A DNA stretch of 64,000 nt, from positions 62,001 to 126,000 of the forward strand of contig NZ_JBDOIO010000003.1 in the NCBI RefSeq assembly GCF_039831995.1. The letters run 5' to 3'. The notes beneath the pieces are model-generated. The model saw only the letters and a list, made by a program, of their open reading frames with translations, did not search any database and was not told the origin of the DNA. The stretch is from Paenibacillus pabuli. GTDB lineage: Bacteria > Bacillota > Bacilli > Paenibacillales > Paenibacillaceae. Position numbers and translations under genes: made by a program. Positions 18,978-27,772 of the stretch are shown here, in pieces (position 1 is the stretch's first letter; each line of letters begins with the position of its first letter).

Positions 18978-19095
18978 AATGGATAACATAATGGAACAGA
19001 GGTGAGTAATAATTAAAAAAATAGCTACATTTAATAGTATACATATAAGTGAGAGTAAAAATACATATTTTCGAGAGAAAAGCTATTTTGATATG

Positions 19096-19124
19096 TTGAT
19101 AATTTCATATAAACAAGATATAAT
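19096..19124 (+). promoter_or_regulatory. Sigma-A promoter of the aldehyde dehydrogenase gene
   Basis: TTGATA (19096-19101), exactly 17 bases, TATAAT (19119-19124), in very A/T-rich sequence 52 bases upstream of the start codon. Confidence 0.75.
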
Positions 19125-19176
19125 ACAAATATATTTTTAGCAATTTAATTTATGAAAATTTATTGGAGATGTTTAT

Positions 19177-20471
19177 ATGGAACAAGCGAAGCAACTCGTT
19201 GCAAGCCAGCGGGCATTCTTTTATACAGGACAAACCAAAAATATTGATTATCGGGTTGATGCTCTTCAACAATTAAGACGGGGGATCGAGAAGTATCACC
19301 AGCGGATATTGGATGCACTGCATGCTGATCTGAATAAATCGGAAACAGAGGCGTATAACTCTGAGATTCGCATCGTTTTGGGTGAACTGGATTTCGCACT
19401 AGATCATCTTAAGGAATGGGCGGCTCCTAGAGCTGTGCCTACAAGTGCTGTGATACCTGATGGTATAAGTACGATCTACCCAGAACCTTATGGAGTTGCT
19501 CTTATTATTGCACCATGGAACTATCCGTTCCAACTGGCTTTCGGTCCTTTGATTGGTGCAATTGCAGCGGGTAACTGTGCCATCATTAAACCGTCTGAAT
19601 TAACGCCGGCTGTATCACGTTTGACGTATGACCTGATTGTGGATATCTTCCCAGAGGAATATATAGGGGTCAGGAAGGTGAAGTCGAAACCAACACAGCC
19701 TTGTTGAACGAGAAGTTTGATTATATTTTCTTCACAGGCAGCACTGGTGTTGGCCGCATCGTCATGAAAGCAGCAGCTGAGCATCTTACTCCGGTGACGC
19801 TTGAACTGGGAGGTAAAAGCCCTGTAATTGTTCATAAAGATGCAGATTTGCAGTTGGCAGCCCAGCGGATCGTTCGCGGCAAGTTTTTGAATGCTGGCCA
19901 GACCTGTGTTGCTCCGGATTACTTGCTTGTACATCAAGATGTACACGACAAGCTGCTTGAAGAGATTGGGGCAGAAATACAAGATAAATTCGGTAAGAAT
20001 GTTATGGGAAATCCTGATTTTCCGCATATCGTCAACACACGTAACTTTGATCGATTATCTGTTTTCTTAGAAGGTGGTCATGCTCTGATTGGTGGTCGTT
20101 CTAATCGGGATCAGCTGCTTATTGAACCTACCTTGGTAGGAAATGTGGATTGGGACTCGCCAGTTATGCAAGAAGAGATATTTGGTCCAATTCTTCCGGT
20201 CATGACCTACGACGATCTCAATCCGTTGCTGGCTGAGATAGTGCGCCGTCCAAAACCCTTGGCACTATACCTGTTCACTCAGAATGCGGAGCTGCAGAAT
20301 CAGGTCTTGAACCAAGTGTCCTTCGGTGGAGGATGTATCAATGATACGTTGTCTCATATGACTTCACACTATTTACCGTTTGGTGGAGTAGGGGAGAGTG
20401 GAATGGGGTCATACCATGGTAAACAAAGCTTTGAAGTATTCTCACATCACAAAAGCATTCTTAAAAGATAA
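19177..20471 (+). pseudogene. Aldehyde dehydrogenase, split by a single-base frameshift
   Basis: An NAD(P)-dependent aldehyde dehydrogenase of the YwdH/fatty-aldehyde type, read as two frames: 19177-19707 (N-terminal cofactor-binding part with IIAPWNYPFQ and AAGNCAIIKPSE) and 19674-20471 (FTGSTGVG, catalytic Glu in LELGGKSP, catalytic Cys in NAGQTCVAPDY, PFGGVGESGMG). Both halves are collinear with one intact enzyme of about 431 residues. In frame one the sequence after EEYIGV turns to nonsense (RKVKSKPTQPC, stop). In frame two, reading CAG GAA GGT GAA at 19671 restores the expected QEGEVETNTALL. One base is missing near 19666-19671, next to a GGGG run. It may be a true recent mutation or a sequencing error; all other catalytic residues are intact. 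Confidence 0.88.
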
Positions 20472-20508
20472 GAAATGTAATTTAGTAAAATCGAAAGAAT
20501 AGCAGAAA

Positions 20509-20546
20509 AAAAGAGGTTGTCCTGTTGAACAGGGCAACCTCTTTTT
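20509..20546 (+). terminator. Bidirectional terminator between aldehyde dehydrogenase and lexA
   Basis: AAGAGGTTGTCCTG pairs with CAGGGCAACCTCTT (one G-T pair) around a TTGAA loop. A run of A lies on the left and T on the right, so it can serve both convergent genes. Confidence 0.92.
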
Positions 20547-20580
20547 GTGGGTACAGTTCATCTGATTAGATGTTGCAAGA

Positions 20581-21207
20581 CTAGTGAATATCACGGAAAA
20601 GGCCAATGACTTTACCCAAAATGCTAACATGTTTTAAACGAAGCGGTTCCAATGTTGCATTCTCAGGCTGAAGACGAATGTGGTCTTTCTCTTTGTAGAA
20701 TGTTTTAACTGTAGCTTCGTCATCTTCAGTCATTGCAACGACAATATCACCGTTATCTGCTGTTTGCTGCTGACGCACGATAACATAGTCCCCGTTAACG
20801 ATCCCTGCTTCAATCATACTGTCGCCAACGACAGAGAGCATAAATACTTTCTGTTCACCAACATAATGTGTCGGAAGCGGGAAATAATCTTCGATGTTCT
20901 CTGTTGCGGTAATTGGAACCCCTGCTGTGACTTTACCTACAACAGGAATGCGAGCAACACTGTGTGCAAACTGATGGGAGTGTTCTGATTCCTCCTGGCT
21001 TAACAACTCAATGGCTCTCGGTTTGGTAGGGTCACGTCTAATGAGACCTTTCTTCTCCAAGCGGTCCAGATGTCCATGGACCGTAGAGCTGGAAGCCAGT
21101 CCAACCGCTTCTCCAATTTCACGTACGGAAGGAGGATATCCCTTCAACCGGACTTCATTGCGTATAAACTCCAGAATAGCCTGCTGCCTGCTGGATATCT
21201 TCGACAT
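20581..21207 (-). CDS. lexA: SOS repressor LexA
   Basis: LexA represses DNA-damage genes and cleaves itself when RecA is activated. The 208-residue protein has the N-terminal winged helix ([47 protein letters not shown] in segments), the cleavage Ala-Gly in GKVTAGVPI, the catalytic Ser in [10 protein letters not shown], and the catalytic Lys in [11 protein letters not shown]. All key residues are intact. It is divergent from yneA across a shared control region with LexA boxes in both promoters, as in B. subtilis, so it is autoregulated. Confidence 0.98.
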   Translation of the reverse strand: MSKISSRQQAILEFIRNEVRLKGYPPSVREIGEAVGLASSSTVHGHLDRLEKKGLIRRDPTKPRAIELLSQEESEHSHQFAHSVARIPVVGKVTAGVPITATENIEDYFPLPTHYVGEQKVFMLSVVGDSMIEAGIVNGDYVIVRQQQTADNGDIVVAMTEDDEATVKTFYKEKDHIRLQPENATLEPLRLKHVSILGKVIGLFRDIH

Positions 21208-21242
21208 ACCGTATCAACCCCATTTTAGTAACGTTTGGGAAA

Positions 21243-21271
21243 ATTATAACATAGAACCTCCGTTCGTACAA
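21243..21271 (-). promoter_or_regulatory. lexA promoter with LexA box in the spacer
   Basis: Read on the minus strand: TTGTAC (plus 21266-21271), 17 bases, TATAAT (plus 21243-21248). GAACCTCCGTTC (21254-21265) fits the Gram-positive box GAAC-N4-GTTC and fills the spacer. A near match, AAACATAAGTTC, lies at 21270-21281. Confidence 0.85.
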
Positions 21272-21411
21272 ACATAAGTTCTAAATAAAATCCGATAAAA
21301 TCAATGTTTTTGAGTGAATCTTTTGTGTGGTTCATCGCATGTATGAAATAGTAAAACTGCGATTAGGATTTGCCTATAGAATTCCGGAAGATTAGGAGTT
21401 CAAAATAAAGC

Positions 21412-21489
21412 GAACAATTGTTCTAAAAATCTGTTGTACAAAACAAGTGTTCGTGTTATATTGTTTTTAACAGATAGGAACAAACGTTT
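21412..21489 (+). promoter_or_regulatory. yneA promoter with three LexA boxes
   Basis: TTGTAC (21434-21439), 17 bases, TATATT (21457-21462). LexA boxes: perfect GAACAATTGTTC at 21412-21423; near match AAACAAGTGTTC at 21441-21452 within the spacer; near match GAACAAACGTTT at 21478-21489 just downstream of the start site. The triple layout predicts tight SOS control. Confidence 0.85.
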
Positions 21490-21503
21490 GGAGGACGATT
21501 GAT

Positions 21504-21881
21504 ATGAGATATTCCACTTATCAAAGTATTTATGAACCGGTGAATTCGGAAGCGGTCAAGTCTAACATAGGTAATTTTAAGAAATGGTTTACAGAAGCCA
21601 AGATGCCAACATGGATGTTGAAATTGATTATGGCATCGTTAATCATATTTATTGGTTGCAGTACTGTATTGACAGTGTTTGCAGGAGACGAGAATAATGT
21701 TCTCCCTGGCAGTAAAATAGCTGTGTCCCAAGGGGAAACATTGTGGAGCTTGTCATTGGAACATAAACCGGAAAATATGGATACACGTGTATATGTAGAA
21801 GCAATAAAGAAAGTAAATCAACTTCATTCGACATCAATTCAAGCAGGACAAGTACTAATTTTGCCGCAATTTACACCTTGA
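21504..21881 (+). CDS. yneA: SOS cell division suppressor YneA (LysM protein)
   Basis: YneA delays septation during DNA damage. The 125-residue protein has a cytoplasmic N-terminus of about 35 residues, one membrane span (LKLIMASLIIFIGCSTVLTVF, about 39-59 in two parts), and a LysM domain outside (ISVSQGETLWSL-like: KIAVSQGETLWSLSLEH, then VNQLHSTSIQAGQVLILP). The N-terminal tail is longer than in B. subtilis YneA. Divergence from lexA and the LexA boxes upstream settle the identity. SD: TTGGAGGACG before the ATG. Confidence 0.93.
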   Translation: MRYSTYQSIYEPVNSEAVKSNIGNFKKWFTEAKMPTWMLKLIMASLIIFIGCSTVLTVFAGDENNVLPGSKIAVSQGETLWSLSLEHKPENMDTRVYVEAIKKVNQLHSTSIQAGQVLILPQFTP

Positions 21882-21938
21882 AATCATGATTCATTTAAGC
21901 GAGTAAGTAACAGCCTTGACAAGCCGCCTCGATCATGT

Positions 21939-21964
21939 CAAAGTTAGTATGACTTTGTATTTTT
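21939..21964 (+). terminator. Weak terminator after yneA
   Basis: CAAAGT (21939-21944) with ACTTTG (21952-21957), then TATTTTT. The short stem makes this a modest candidate, and it runs into the ribosome site of the next gene. Confidence 0.4.
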
Positions 21965-21977
21965 GGAGGGGACAAGC

Positions 21978-22187
21978 TTGGATATAGATAGCCTGGTAGC
22001 ACGGATTAATGAATTGGCTCGTAAACAAAAGTCCGTTGGACTTTCAGAGGAAGAACTTGCCGAACGTGCTAAACTTAGAGAAATTTACTTAAACAACATC
22101 CGCAGCAACTTCAGACAGCAACTGGATTCCATTGAAATTGTAGATGATGAGAAGGATCAGGGCCACCAAGGCAAACTCAAACACTAA
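21978..22187 (+). CDS. ynzC: DUF896 protein YnzC
   Basis: A 69-residue protein of the UPF0291/DUF896 family, which forms a two-helix hairpin; B. subtilis YnzC lies in the yneA SOS operon. Family features: LVARINELARKQKSVGLSEEELAERAKLREIYL. Molecular function is unknown. TTG at 21978 is the start because GGAGGGG ends 6 bases before it; a TTG at 21963 lies before the site. Compared with B. subtilis, the recombinase gene yneB is missing between yneA and ynzC. Confidence 0.9.
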   Translation: MDIDSLVARINELARKQKSVGLSEEELAERAKLREIYLNNIRSNFRQQLDSIEIVDDEKDQGHQGKLKH

Positions 22188-22230
22188 GGAAACCTAAAGA
22201 TATCATTATGATATTTAGGTTTCTTCCTTT
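22188..22230 (+). terminator. Terminator of ynzC
   Basis: GAAACCTAAAGATATC and GATATTTAGGTTTC arms around ATTAT, followed by TTCCTTTTATTTT. Confidence 0.85.
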
Positions 22231-22314
22231 TATTTTGAGAATGCAAATCTATAGGGGGAATGTCGGTTTACGATTTTTGTAAGCCGATACAAAGATGACA
22301 TAAGGGGGATTCTC

Positions 22315-22827
22315 ATGGCTCGTTCGTTCGAGAGAACGGTTCGGAAAAATTCAAAGCAGTTGAATCAGCAGCGCAAAAAAAATGGTCAACCGATTTCGGG
22401 TACGCCCGGTGAGGACATTTTCAAAGGACGCAGTCTTCTGTTTCCTATTTTCCTAATCGGTCTTGCGTTTTTGTATCTGTTTATGAGCACATTTCTTGTT
22501 AAAGCTCCGATGACAACATGGGACTGGGTTACCATGCTGTTGTATGTATTTTTGGCTGTGATTTTTATGCTTCGCCGTCCTTACATTAAAATCGGGAGCA
22601 ACCGGATTATAACAACCAAAGGGAATCGGGAACGCTCCATTGGAGTAGATGACATCGTTAAGTTCAGATTTGAGCAGGGAACGGTAGTTATCGAACATAA
22701 TAGCCGCGGTAAAAGATGGGTGTTCACTAAACTGTTGAACCGCTATGATACAGATGCCATTACTGAACGACTTCTTAAATTTGCCAAAGCACATCAGATT
22801 ACTGTAGAAACAGACGAGAAAAAGTAA
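22315..22827 (+). CDS. Two-span membrane protein, unknown function
   Basis: A 170-residue protein not recognised by name. The first 40 residues are strongly basic (SFERTVRKNSKQLNQQRKKNG). Two helices follow, about 42-63 (LLFPIFLIGLAFLYLFMS) and 72-88 (WVTMLLYVFLAVIFML). The remainder (YIKIGSNRIITTKGNRERSIGVDDIVKFRFEQGTVVIEH in parts) looks like a small beta-rich, PH-like cytoplasmic domain ending in a helix. ATG at 22315 follows AAGGGGGATTCTC. It is 18 bases before the HAD gene and probably co-transcribed with it. Confidence 0.7.
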   Translation: MARSFERTVRKNSKQLNQQRKKNGQPISGTPGEDIFKGRSLLFPIFLIGLAFLYLFMSTFLVKAPMTTWDWVTMLLYVFLAVIFMLRRPYIKIGSNRIITTKGNRERSIGVDDIVKFRFEQGTVVIEHNSRGKRWVFTKLLNRYDTDAITERLLKFAKAHQITVETDEKK

Positions 22828-22845
22828 TTATTCACAAAGGGGAAG

Positions 22846-23646
22846 ATGACCGGAATGGCATTAAAAGCGATTTTGTTCGACCTGGATGATACTTTGTTGT
22901 GGGATGAACGCAGTGTGCGTGAAGCGTTCCACGAAACTTGCCTGCTCGCTTCGCAAGAAACTGGCATTAATGCTGAGGAACTGGAAGAAGCTGTTCGTAA
23001 CGAGGCACGTAGTCTATATGAATCTTATGAAACCTTTCCATTCACCAAAATGATTGGCATCAATCCATTTGAAGGACTTTGGGCTAATTTCACAGGCGGT
23101 GACCAGTCTGAGTTCCGTCAGTTGGAACAGCTTGCCCCTGTATATCGTAAGGAGTCATGGCGTCGTGGTTTATTGAAGCTAGGAGTGGACAGTGAAGATT
23201 TGGCTGAGCGTCTTGCTTCACAATTTGGAGCTGAGCGAAGATCCAGACCTCATGTTTATGAGGAAACGATGGACACGTTACGTCATTTGCAAGGAAAATT
23301 CAAACTTTTGCTCTTAACGAATGGTTGTCCTGCTCTGCAGCAAGAGAAGTTGGATGGTGTGCCTGAACTGGCTCCTTTCTTCGATGAGATCATAATCTCG
23401 GGTACTTTCGGAAAAGGAAAACCAGACCCGTCTATCTTTGAGCATGCACTTAGCAAACTTGGAGTGAAACCAGAAGAAGGTTTGATGGTAGGAGATAAAC
23501 TTACTACGGATATCCGTGGAGCTTTGTCTGCAGGAATCCAGTCTGTTTGGATTAATCGTGAGAACAAAGTGAACCCGGAGTCGTATGTACCTGACCATGA
23601 GATTAAGCACTTATCAGAATTAGAACGTATCATTGCTAACTTCTGA
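22846..23646 (+). CDS. HAD-family phosphatase (subfamily IA)
   Basis: A 266-residue haloacid-dehalogenase hydrolase similar to YjjG-type nucleotidases. Motif I is FDLDDTLLWD with the nucleophile Asp, motif II LLTNG, motif III K in FGKGKPDPSIF, and motif IV GDKLTTDI. A helical cap lies between motifs I and II. Such enzymes dephosphorylate nucleotides or sugar phosphates; the substrate cannot be read from sequence. Starts at 22846 and 22855 are both possible; AAAGGGGA sits very near the first and better spaced from the second. Confidence 0.85.
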   Translation: MTGMALKAILFDLDDTLLWDERSVREAFHETCLLASQETGINAEELEEAVRNEARSLYESYETFPFTKMIGINPFEGLWANFTGGDQSEFRQLEQLAPVYRKESWRRGLLKLGVDSEDLAERLASQFGAERRSRPHVYEETMDTLRHLQGKFKLLLLTNGCPALQQEKLDGVPELAPFFDEIIISGTFGKGKPDPSIFEHALSKLGVKPEEGLMVGDKLTTDIRGALSAGIQSVWINRENKVNPESYVPDHEIKHLSELERIIANF

Positions 23647-23676
23647 TTATTTCCGAATCTAATTGGGATTCATTTT

Positions 23677-23737
23677 AAAGCATTGATAGTCTTGGTGAAT
23701 GATGCAAAATCATTCATCAGGCTAGCAATGCTTTTTT
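23677..23737 (+). terminator. Branched terminator after the HAD gene
   Basis: Outer stem AAAGCATTG (23677-23685) with CAATGCTTT (23726-23734) and an inner perfect hairpin TGAATGAT-GCAAA-ATCATTCA (23696-23716), followed by a T run. Confidence 0.78.
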
Positions 23738-23800
23738 GATTGCTTCAAACATTAAAACTGCAGTGTATTGAAGGTTTTTCAAAAATAATAAAAAAAGGTG

Positions 23801-23829
23801 TTGAAATGTTGGAACTGCTGTTTTAGAAT
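23801..23829 (+). promoter_or_regulatory. Sigma-A promoter of the carbohydrate ABC operon
   Basis: TTGAAA, 17-base spacer, TAGAAT. It would start transcription near 23836, giving a leader of about 370 bases before the first permease gene. Confidence 0.6.
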
Positions 23830-23837
23830 GTAACTAA

Positions 23838-23858
23838 CATACTAGTATGACTAGTATG
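23838..23858 (+). promoter_or_regulatory. Palindromic operator candidate at the start site
   Basis: CATACTAGTATG (23838-23849) is a perfect 12-bp palindrome, and its ACTAGTATG half repeats directly at 23850-23858. Lying at the predicted +1 of the promoter, it fits a repressor site; the regulator is unknown. Confidence 0.5.
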
Positions 23859-24063
23859 GAAACTTCGTGAAGCGGTTATCTTTTGAAATATCCATCTTAT
23901 GGAATCAGAAGTTGTTGCTTTATTATTTTTTATTTTTATGTATATTGTAAGCGCTTTACATAGTTTTGGGAATTATTAATTTTTGGAATACAACAGGTAT
24001 GGATGAGATTGAGCAACAAGATAACAATCTGGACCTAAGTGTATTCATTAAAATCATTTAAAT

Positions 24064-24077
24064 TGATATCGCTTACA
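24064..24077 (-). promoter_or_regulatory. Catabolite responsive element (cre)
   Basis: On the minus strand TGTAAGCGATATCA fits the Bacillus cre consensus TGNAANCGNNNNCA at all fixed positions. It lies about 130 bases upstream of the first transporter gene, so CcpA probably represses the operon when preferred sugars are present. Confidence 0.7.
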
Positions 24078-24204
24078 TTACCAAATGTCTATTATGCAGT
24101 GGGGGTGAAATTTCTGCAATGTCTTCGATAGAAAGAAGAGAAGATGGGAGTTGACATGAAGTACTTTTGATTTTATCAAGTTTATTGATCGGAGTGAATC
24201 AAAC

Positions 24205-25167
24205 ATGAAGTCAGAAACTGCTAAAACCACACTTACGATGACCTCATTACGTAAAGAAAGCAGGTTAAGAACGGCTGGAGCATTACTCCGCAAAGATTGG
24301 CAGCTATATTCACTGTTAATACTTCCAGTTATCTATCTGATTATTTTCAAATACGGACCCATGATTGGTAATGTAATTGCCTTTAGAAGATTTGTACCCG
24401 GAGGCAGCATTTTTGGTGAGACTTGGGTGGGGTTAAGGTATTTTCAGATGTTCGTACAAGACCCAACGTTTTGGAAAGTATTTGGCAATACATTAATACT
24501 AGGTGGGCTTGCATTACTCTTCACTTTCCCGGTTCCAATTATCTTTGCTTTACTTCTGAACGAAGTGAAAAGTAAACGCTTTAAAAAGTTTGTTCAAACT
24601 GCATCCTATCTACCGCATTTCTTATCCATCGTTATCGTAGCCGGAATGATCTTGCAGTTAACCGCCGTTAATGGATCAATTAATGGCTTGGTTGCATTCT
24701 TTACCGGAGACAACATTCCTTTTATGCAGCGTGCTGAATGGTTCAGAACCATCTATATCACCTCAGAAATTTGGCAAGGCATGGGCTGGGGAGCCATTTT
24801 GTATCTTGCCGCATTGACAACCATTGATGATTCCTTGTATGAAGCTGCACGGATCGATGGTGCGAACCGGTGGAAACAAACCATTCATGTAACCATACCA
24901 GGCATTTTGCCTACCATCGTTACTTTACTGATTTTGAATATGGGTAATTTTCTTGCCGTCGGGTTCGAGAAAATTCTCCTCCTTTACAATCCGCTGATCT
25001 ATGACACATCAGACGTGATTTCCACTTATCTGTATCGGGTAGGTTTGCAATCCAGCAACTTTAGTTATGCTACTGCGATTGGATTATTCGAATCACTCAT
25101 CGGACTAATCTTGGTATTCTCGGTAAATGCAATCTCACGCAGATTAACACAACGGAGCTTGTGGTAA
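24205..25167 (+). CDS. Carbohydrate ABC transporter permease (LplB/YteP type)
   Basis: A 320-residue membrane subunit with six predicted spans and the EAA coupling loop EAARIDGANRWKQTIHVTIPGILP (about 212-236) that docks to an ATPase. The N-terminal DWQLYSLLILPVIYLIIFKYGPM is typical of LplB/YteP permeases, which import oligosaccharides such as uronides, xylan or other plant-polysaccharide fragments. ATG follows GGAGTGAATC. The second permease and binding protein follow directly, but no ATPase is present; such systems share a multipurpose ATPase (MsmX type). Confidence 0.92.
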   Translation: MKSETAKTTLTMTSLRKESRLRTAGALLRKDWQLYSLLILPVIYLIIFKYGPMIGNVIAFRRFVPGGSIFGETWVGLRYFQMFVQDPTFWKVFGNTLILGGLALLFTFPVPIIFALLLNEVKSKRFKKFVQTASYLPHFLSIVIVAGMILQLTAVNGSINGLVAFFTGDNIPFMQRAEWFRTIYITSEIWQGMGWGAILYLAALTTIDDSLYEAARIDGANRWKQTIHVTIPGILPTIVTLLILNMGNFLAVGFEKILLLYNPLIYDTSDVISTYLYRVGLQSSNFSYATAIGLFESLIGLILVFSVNAISRRLTQRSLW

Positions 25168-25179
25168 AGGAGGGGCAAC

Positions 25180-26049
25180 ATGCAGGAATCAAAATCATAC
25201 AAAGTGTTCAAAGTGTTTAACGCCATCTTTTTGCTGCTCGTGGTGTTCGTCACACTCTATCCGTTCCTGAATGTCGTAGCACAATCTTTCAGTAGCGAAT
25301 CCTATATCAATTCTGGGAAAGTCAGCATCATCCCGAGAGGGTTCAATGTGGAAACCTACAAGACAATTTCTCGTGACAGCATGTTCTGGACCAACTATAA
25401 AAATACGATTATCTACACTGTGGTAGGTACGTTGATATCCATGTTTATGACAACCATATTCGCATATGCGATCTCCAAAAAGAGATTAATGGGACGCAAG
25501 TTCTGGACGATGTTTGCCGTGTTTACCATGTTTTTCAGTGGCGGATTGATTCCAAACTATGTCCTGATTAATTCCCTTGGCATGAACAATACGATGTGGG
25601 CGTTGGTTGTCCCTGGTGCAATCAGTATTTATAACATGTTAATCATGAAATCGTTTTTCGAGAACATGCCGGAGGAACTAGAGGAAGCTGCAGCCATCGA
25701 CGGCTTGAACACATACGGTATCTTACTTCGTATTATATTGCCGCTGAGTAAGGCTGTAATGGCTACAATGGTATTGTTTTATGCGGTGGGTCACTGGAAC
25801 TCCTGGTTTCCGGCTTTCCTGTATCTCGACAAAAAAGAGCTGTTCCCTGTGACCATCTATCTGCGCAACATGATTGCGGGTGCAACAGGAGGAGCTTCGG
25901 CGGGCGCATCAGCCGACAATTTGACTCAAATCTCTGCAAATATCAAGTCGGTAACAATGGTACTGACGATCCTGCCAATCCTTACGATATATCCTTTTGT
26001 ACAAAGATACTTTGTAACCGGTATCATGTTGGGATCTGTTAAACAGTAA
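25180..26049 (+). CDS. Carbohydrate ABC transporter permease (YtcP type)
   Basis: The 289-residue partner permease, with six spans and the EAA loop EEAAAIDGLNTYGILLRIILPLSKA (about 167-191). N-terminal YPFLNVVAQSFSSESYINSGKVSIIPRGFN is typical of YtcP/LplC. It starts 12 bases after the first permease behind AAAGGAGGGG and ends with YPFVQRYFVTGIMLGSVKQ, the usual C-terminus of the family. Confidence 0.93.
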   Translation: MQESKSYKVFKVFNAIFLLLVVFVTLYPFLNVVAQSFSSESYINSGKVSIIPRGFNVETYKTISRDSMFWTNYKNTIIYTVVGTLISMFMTTIFAYAISKKRLMGRKFWTMFAVFTMFFSGGLIPNYVLINSLGMNNTMWALVVPGAISIYNMLIMKSFFENMPEELEEAAAIDGLNTYGILLRIILPLSKAVMATMVLFYAVGHWNSWFPAFLYLDKKELFPVTIYLRNMIAGATGGASAGASADNLTQISANIKSVTMVLTILPILTIYPFVQRYFVTGIMLGSVKQ

Positions 26050-26118
26050 TTCCAGTCAGTATAGTTAATATCTTTACTACGCAAGGCCAACCTAAACCAC
26101 ATGCAGGGGGACAATGGA

Positions 26119-27750
26119 ATGAAAAAGAGACCACGCAAGCTTGTAGGCAAGATGGTTTTGGCAACAATGATGAGTGTCGTTTTGGCAGCATGCAGCAGCG
26201 GTGCTGGCACAGAGAAAGCTGAACCCGAATCTAAGGGTGCAATGGAATCCTACAGTGTGGGGGAGACGTTTAAAGCGTCAGAGCCGTTTAACTTATCCAT
26301 TCTTTATAGTGATCAGCCAGCATACCCCTACAAGAAAGATTGGTTGCTTTTCCAAAAAATCACCGAGTTGACGGGGGTGACATTGGATCCGACGATCGTA
26401 CCGATGTCCGACTATCCTCAGAAAAGATCTCTTTTGATCAGTTCAGGAGATGCACCTCTCGTTATTCCTAAAACCTATCCGGGCGAAGAATCTGCCTTTG
26501 TATCATCCGGGGCGGTTTTGCCAGTAAGTGATTATGTTGACTTGATGCCTAATTTCAAGGACAAGGTAGAGAAGTGGGGACTGGAAGATGAACTGGAGGG
26601 TCTCCGGCAGGAAGATGGCAAGTATTACGTGCTGCCTGGTTTGCACGAAGAAGTATGGCCTGATTATACACTGATTGTTAGAACGGATGTCTTCGAGGAA
26701 AACAATATTCCGATCCCTACGACATGGGATGAATTATATGATGCTGCCAAGAAGTTGAAAGAGATTTATCCAGATTCCATTCCATTCTCGGACCGCTTTG
26801 AATTCAACAGTACATTAAATATTGCGGCTGCTGGTTTTGGAACCAAGGGCGGCTGGGGCTTCGGCAATGGTCTTACGTACAAGGAAGACAAGGATGAATT
26901 CGTATATACGTCCACTACACCTGAGTACAAAGAGATGCTGACGTACTTTAACAAACTGGTGTCTGAAGGACTCCTGGATAAGGAAAGTTTAACTCAAGAT
27001 GACGATCAGGCAATACAAAAATTCGTCTCTGGCAAATCATTTATCATTAACGGTAACTCCCAAACGGTTGTTCTGCACCGCAATGATATGAATAAAACAT
27101 TGGGCGAAGGCAACTTCTCCATTGCCAAAATTACAGTTCCGGGTGGACCAAAAGGACAGTTAATGTCTGGATCGCGTCTTGAAAACGGTGTCATGATTTC
27201 CGGTAAAATTAAGGAAAGCGAAAATTTCAAAGCAACAATGCAATTTATTGACTGGTTATACTACAGTGATGAAGGCCAAGAGTTCACCAAATGGGGGGTT
27301 GAAGGTGAGACCTTTACCAAACAGGATGGTGTACGCAAACTTGCGGATGATGTGAACTATAATGGATTGAATCCTAAAGGCACAAAAGATCTGCGTATTG
27401 ATTACGGTTTCTCCGGCGGTGTATTTGCGTATGGTGGAACGACAGATCTGCTGCATTCCATGTTTAGCGAGGAAGAGCTGAAATTCCAGCAGGACATGAA
27501 GGATACCAAGGAAGTTATTCCGGCTGAACCGCCAATTCCATACTCAGACATTGACCGTGAACAGGTGACATTGCTGAGTACTCCACTTAAGGATTACTCG
27601 GACCAAAATACACTCAAATTTATTCTGGGCGAACGCAGTCTTGACGAATTCGATGCATTTGTGCAAGAACTGGAAGGACAAGGTTTATCTCAATATCTAC
27701 AGATTTCCAATGATACGTACAAAAAGTATAAAGAAAACAAACAGCAGTAA
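26119..27750 (+). CDS. Extracellular sugar-binding lipoprotein (YtcQ/LipO type)
   Basis: A 543-residue substrate-binding lipoprotein for the two permeases. The signal peptide has basic residues (KKRPRK), a hydrophobic stretch and lipobox LAAC with the lipidated Cys near residue 25. The mature part has the type-1 solute-binding pattern including LPGLHEEVWPDYTLIVRTDVFEENNIPIPTTWDELYDAAKKLKE. The long size fits binding proteins for oligosaccharides. The ATG at 26119 is preferred; an in-frame ATG at 26101 lies before the AGGGGGA ribosome site. It ends at a strong hairpin. Confidence 0.93.
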   Translation: MKKRPRKLVGKMVLATMMSVVLAACSSGAGTEKAEPESKGAMESYSVGETFKASEPFNLSILYSDQPAYPYKKDWLLFQKITELTGVTLDPTIVPMSDYPQKRSLLISSGDAPLVIPKTYPGEESAFVSSGAVLPVSDYVDLMPNFKDKVEKWGLEDELEGLRQEDGKYYVLPGLHEEVWPDYTLIVRTDVFEENNIPIPTTWDELYDAAKKLKEIYPDSIPFSDRFEFNSTLNIAAAGFGTKGGWGFGNGLTYKEDKDEFVYTSTTPEYKEMLTYFNKLVSEGLLDKESLTQDDDQAIQKFVSGKSFIINGNSQTVVLHRNDMNKTLGEGNFSIAKITVPGGPKGQLMSGSRLENGVMISGKIKESENFKATMQFIDWLYYSDEGQEFTKWGVEGETFTKQDGVRKLADDVNYNGLNPKGTKDLRIDYGFSGGVFAYGGTTDLLHSMFSEEELKFQQDMKDTKEVIPAEPPIPYSDIDREQVTLLSTPLKDYSDQNTLKFILGERSLDEFDAFVQELEGQGLSQYLQISNDTYKKYKENKQQ

Positions 27751-27772
27751 CATGATAAGCGAAGTTTAATCC

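Larger units (their letters stand above)
23647..24204 (+). other. 558-bp intergenic control region of the sugar transporter
   Basis: No convincing gene. From left to right it holds a terminator (23677-23737), an A/T-rich stretch, a sigma-A promoter (23801-23829), a tandem palindrome at its start site (23838-23858), a cre-like sequence with one extra base (23946-23960), and a perfect cre match on the minus strand (24064-24077). The long leader suggests layered carbohydrate control. Confidence 0.7.

Noticed and set aside
19660..19710. Programmed ribosomal frameshift in the aldehyde dehydrogenase gene
   Set aside because: No slippery heptamer, stimulatory hairpin or internal ribosome site is visible, and the family does not use frameshifting. 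A one-base loss or sequencing error is simpler.
23946..23960. TGTAAGCGCTTTACA as a cre site
   Set aside because: It has one extra T compared with the 14-bp consensus, so it does not match in register; the minus-strand site at 24064-24077 fits fully. Kept only as cre-like.
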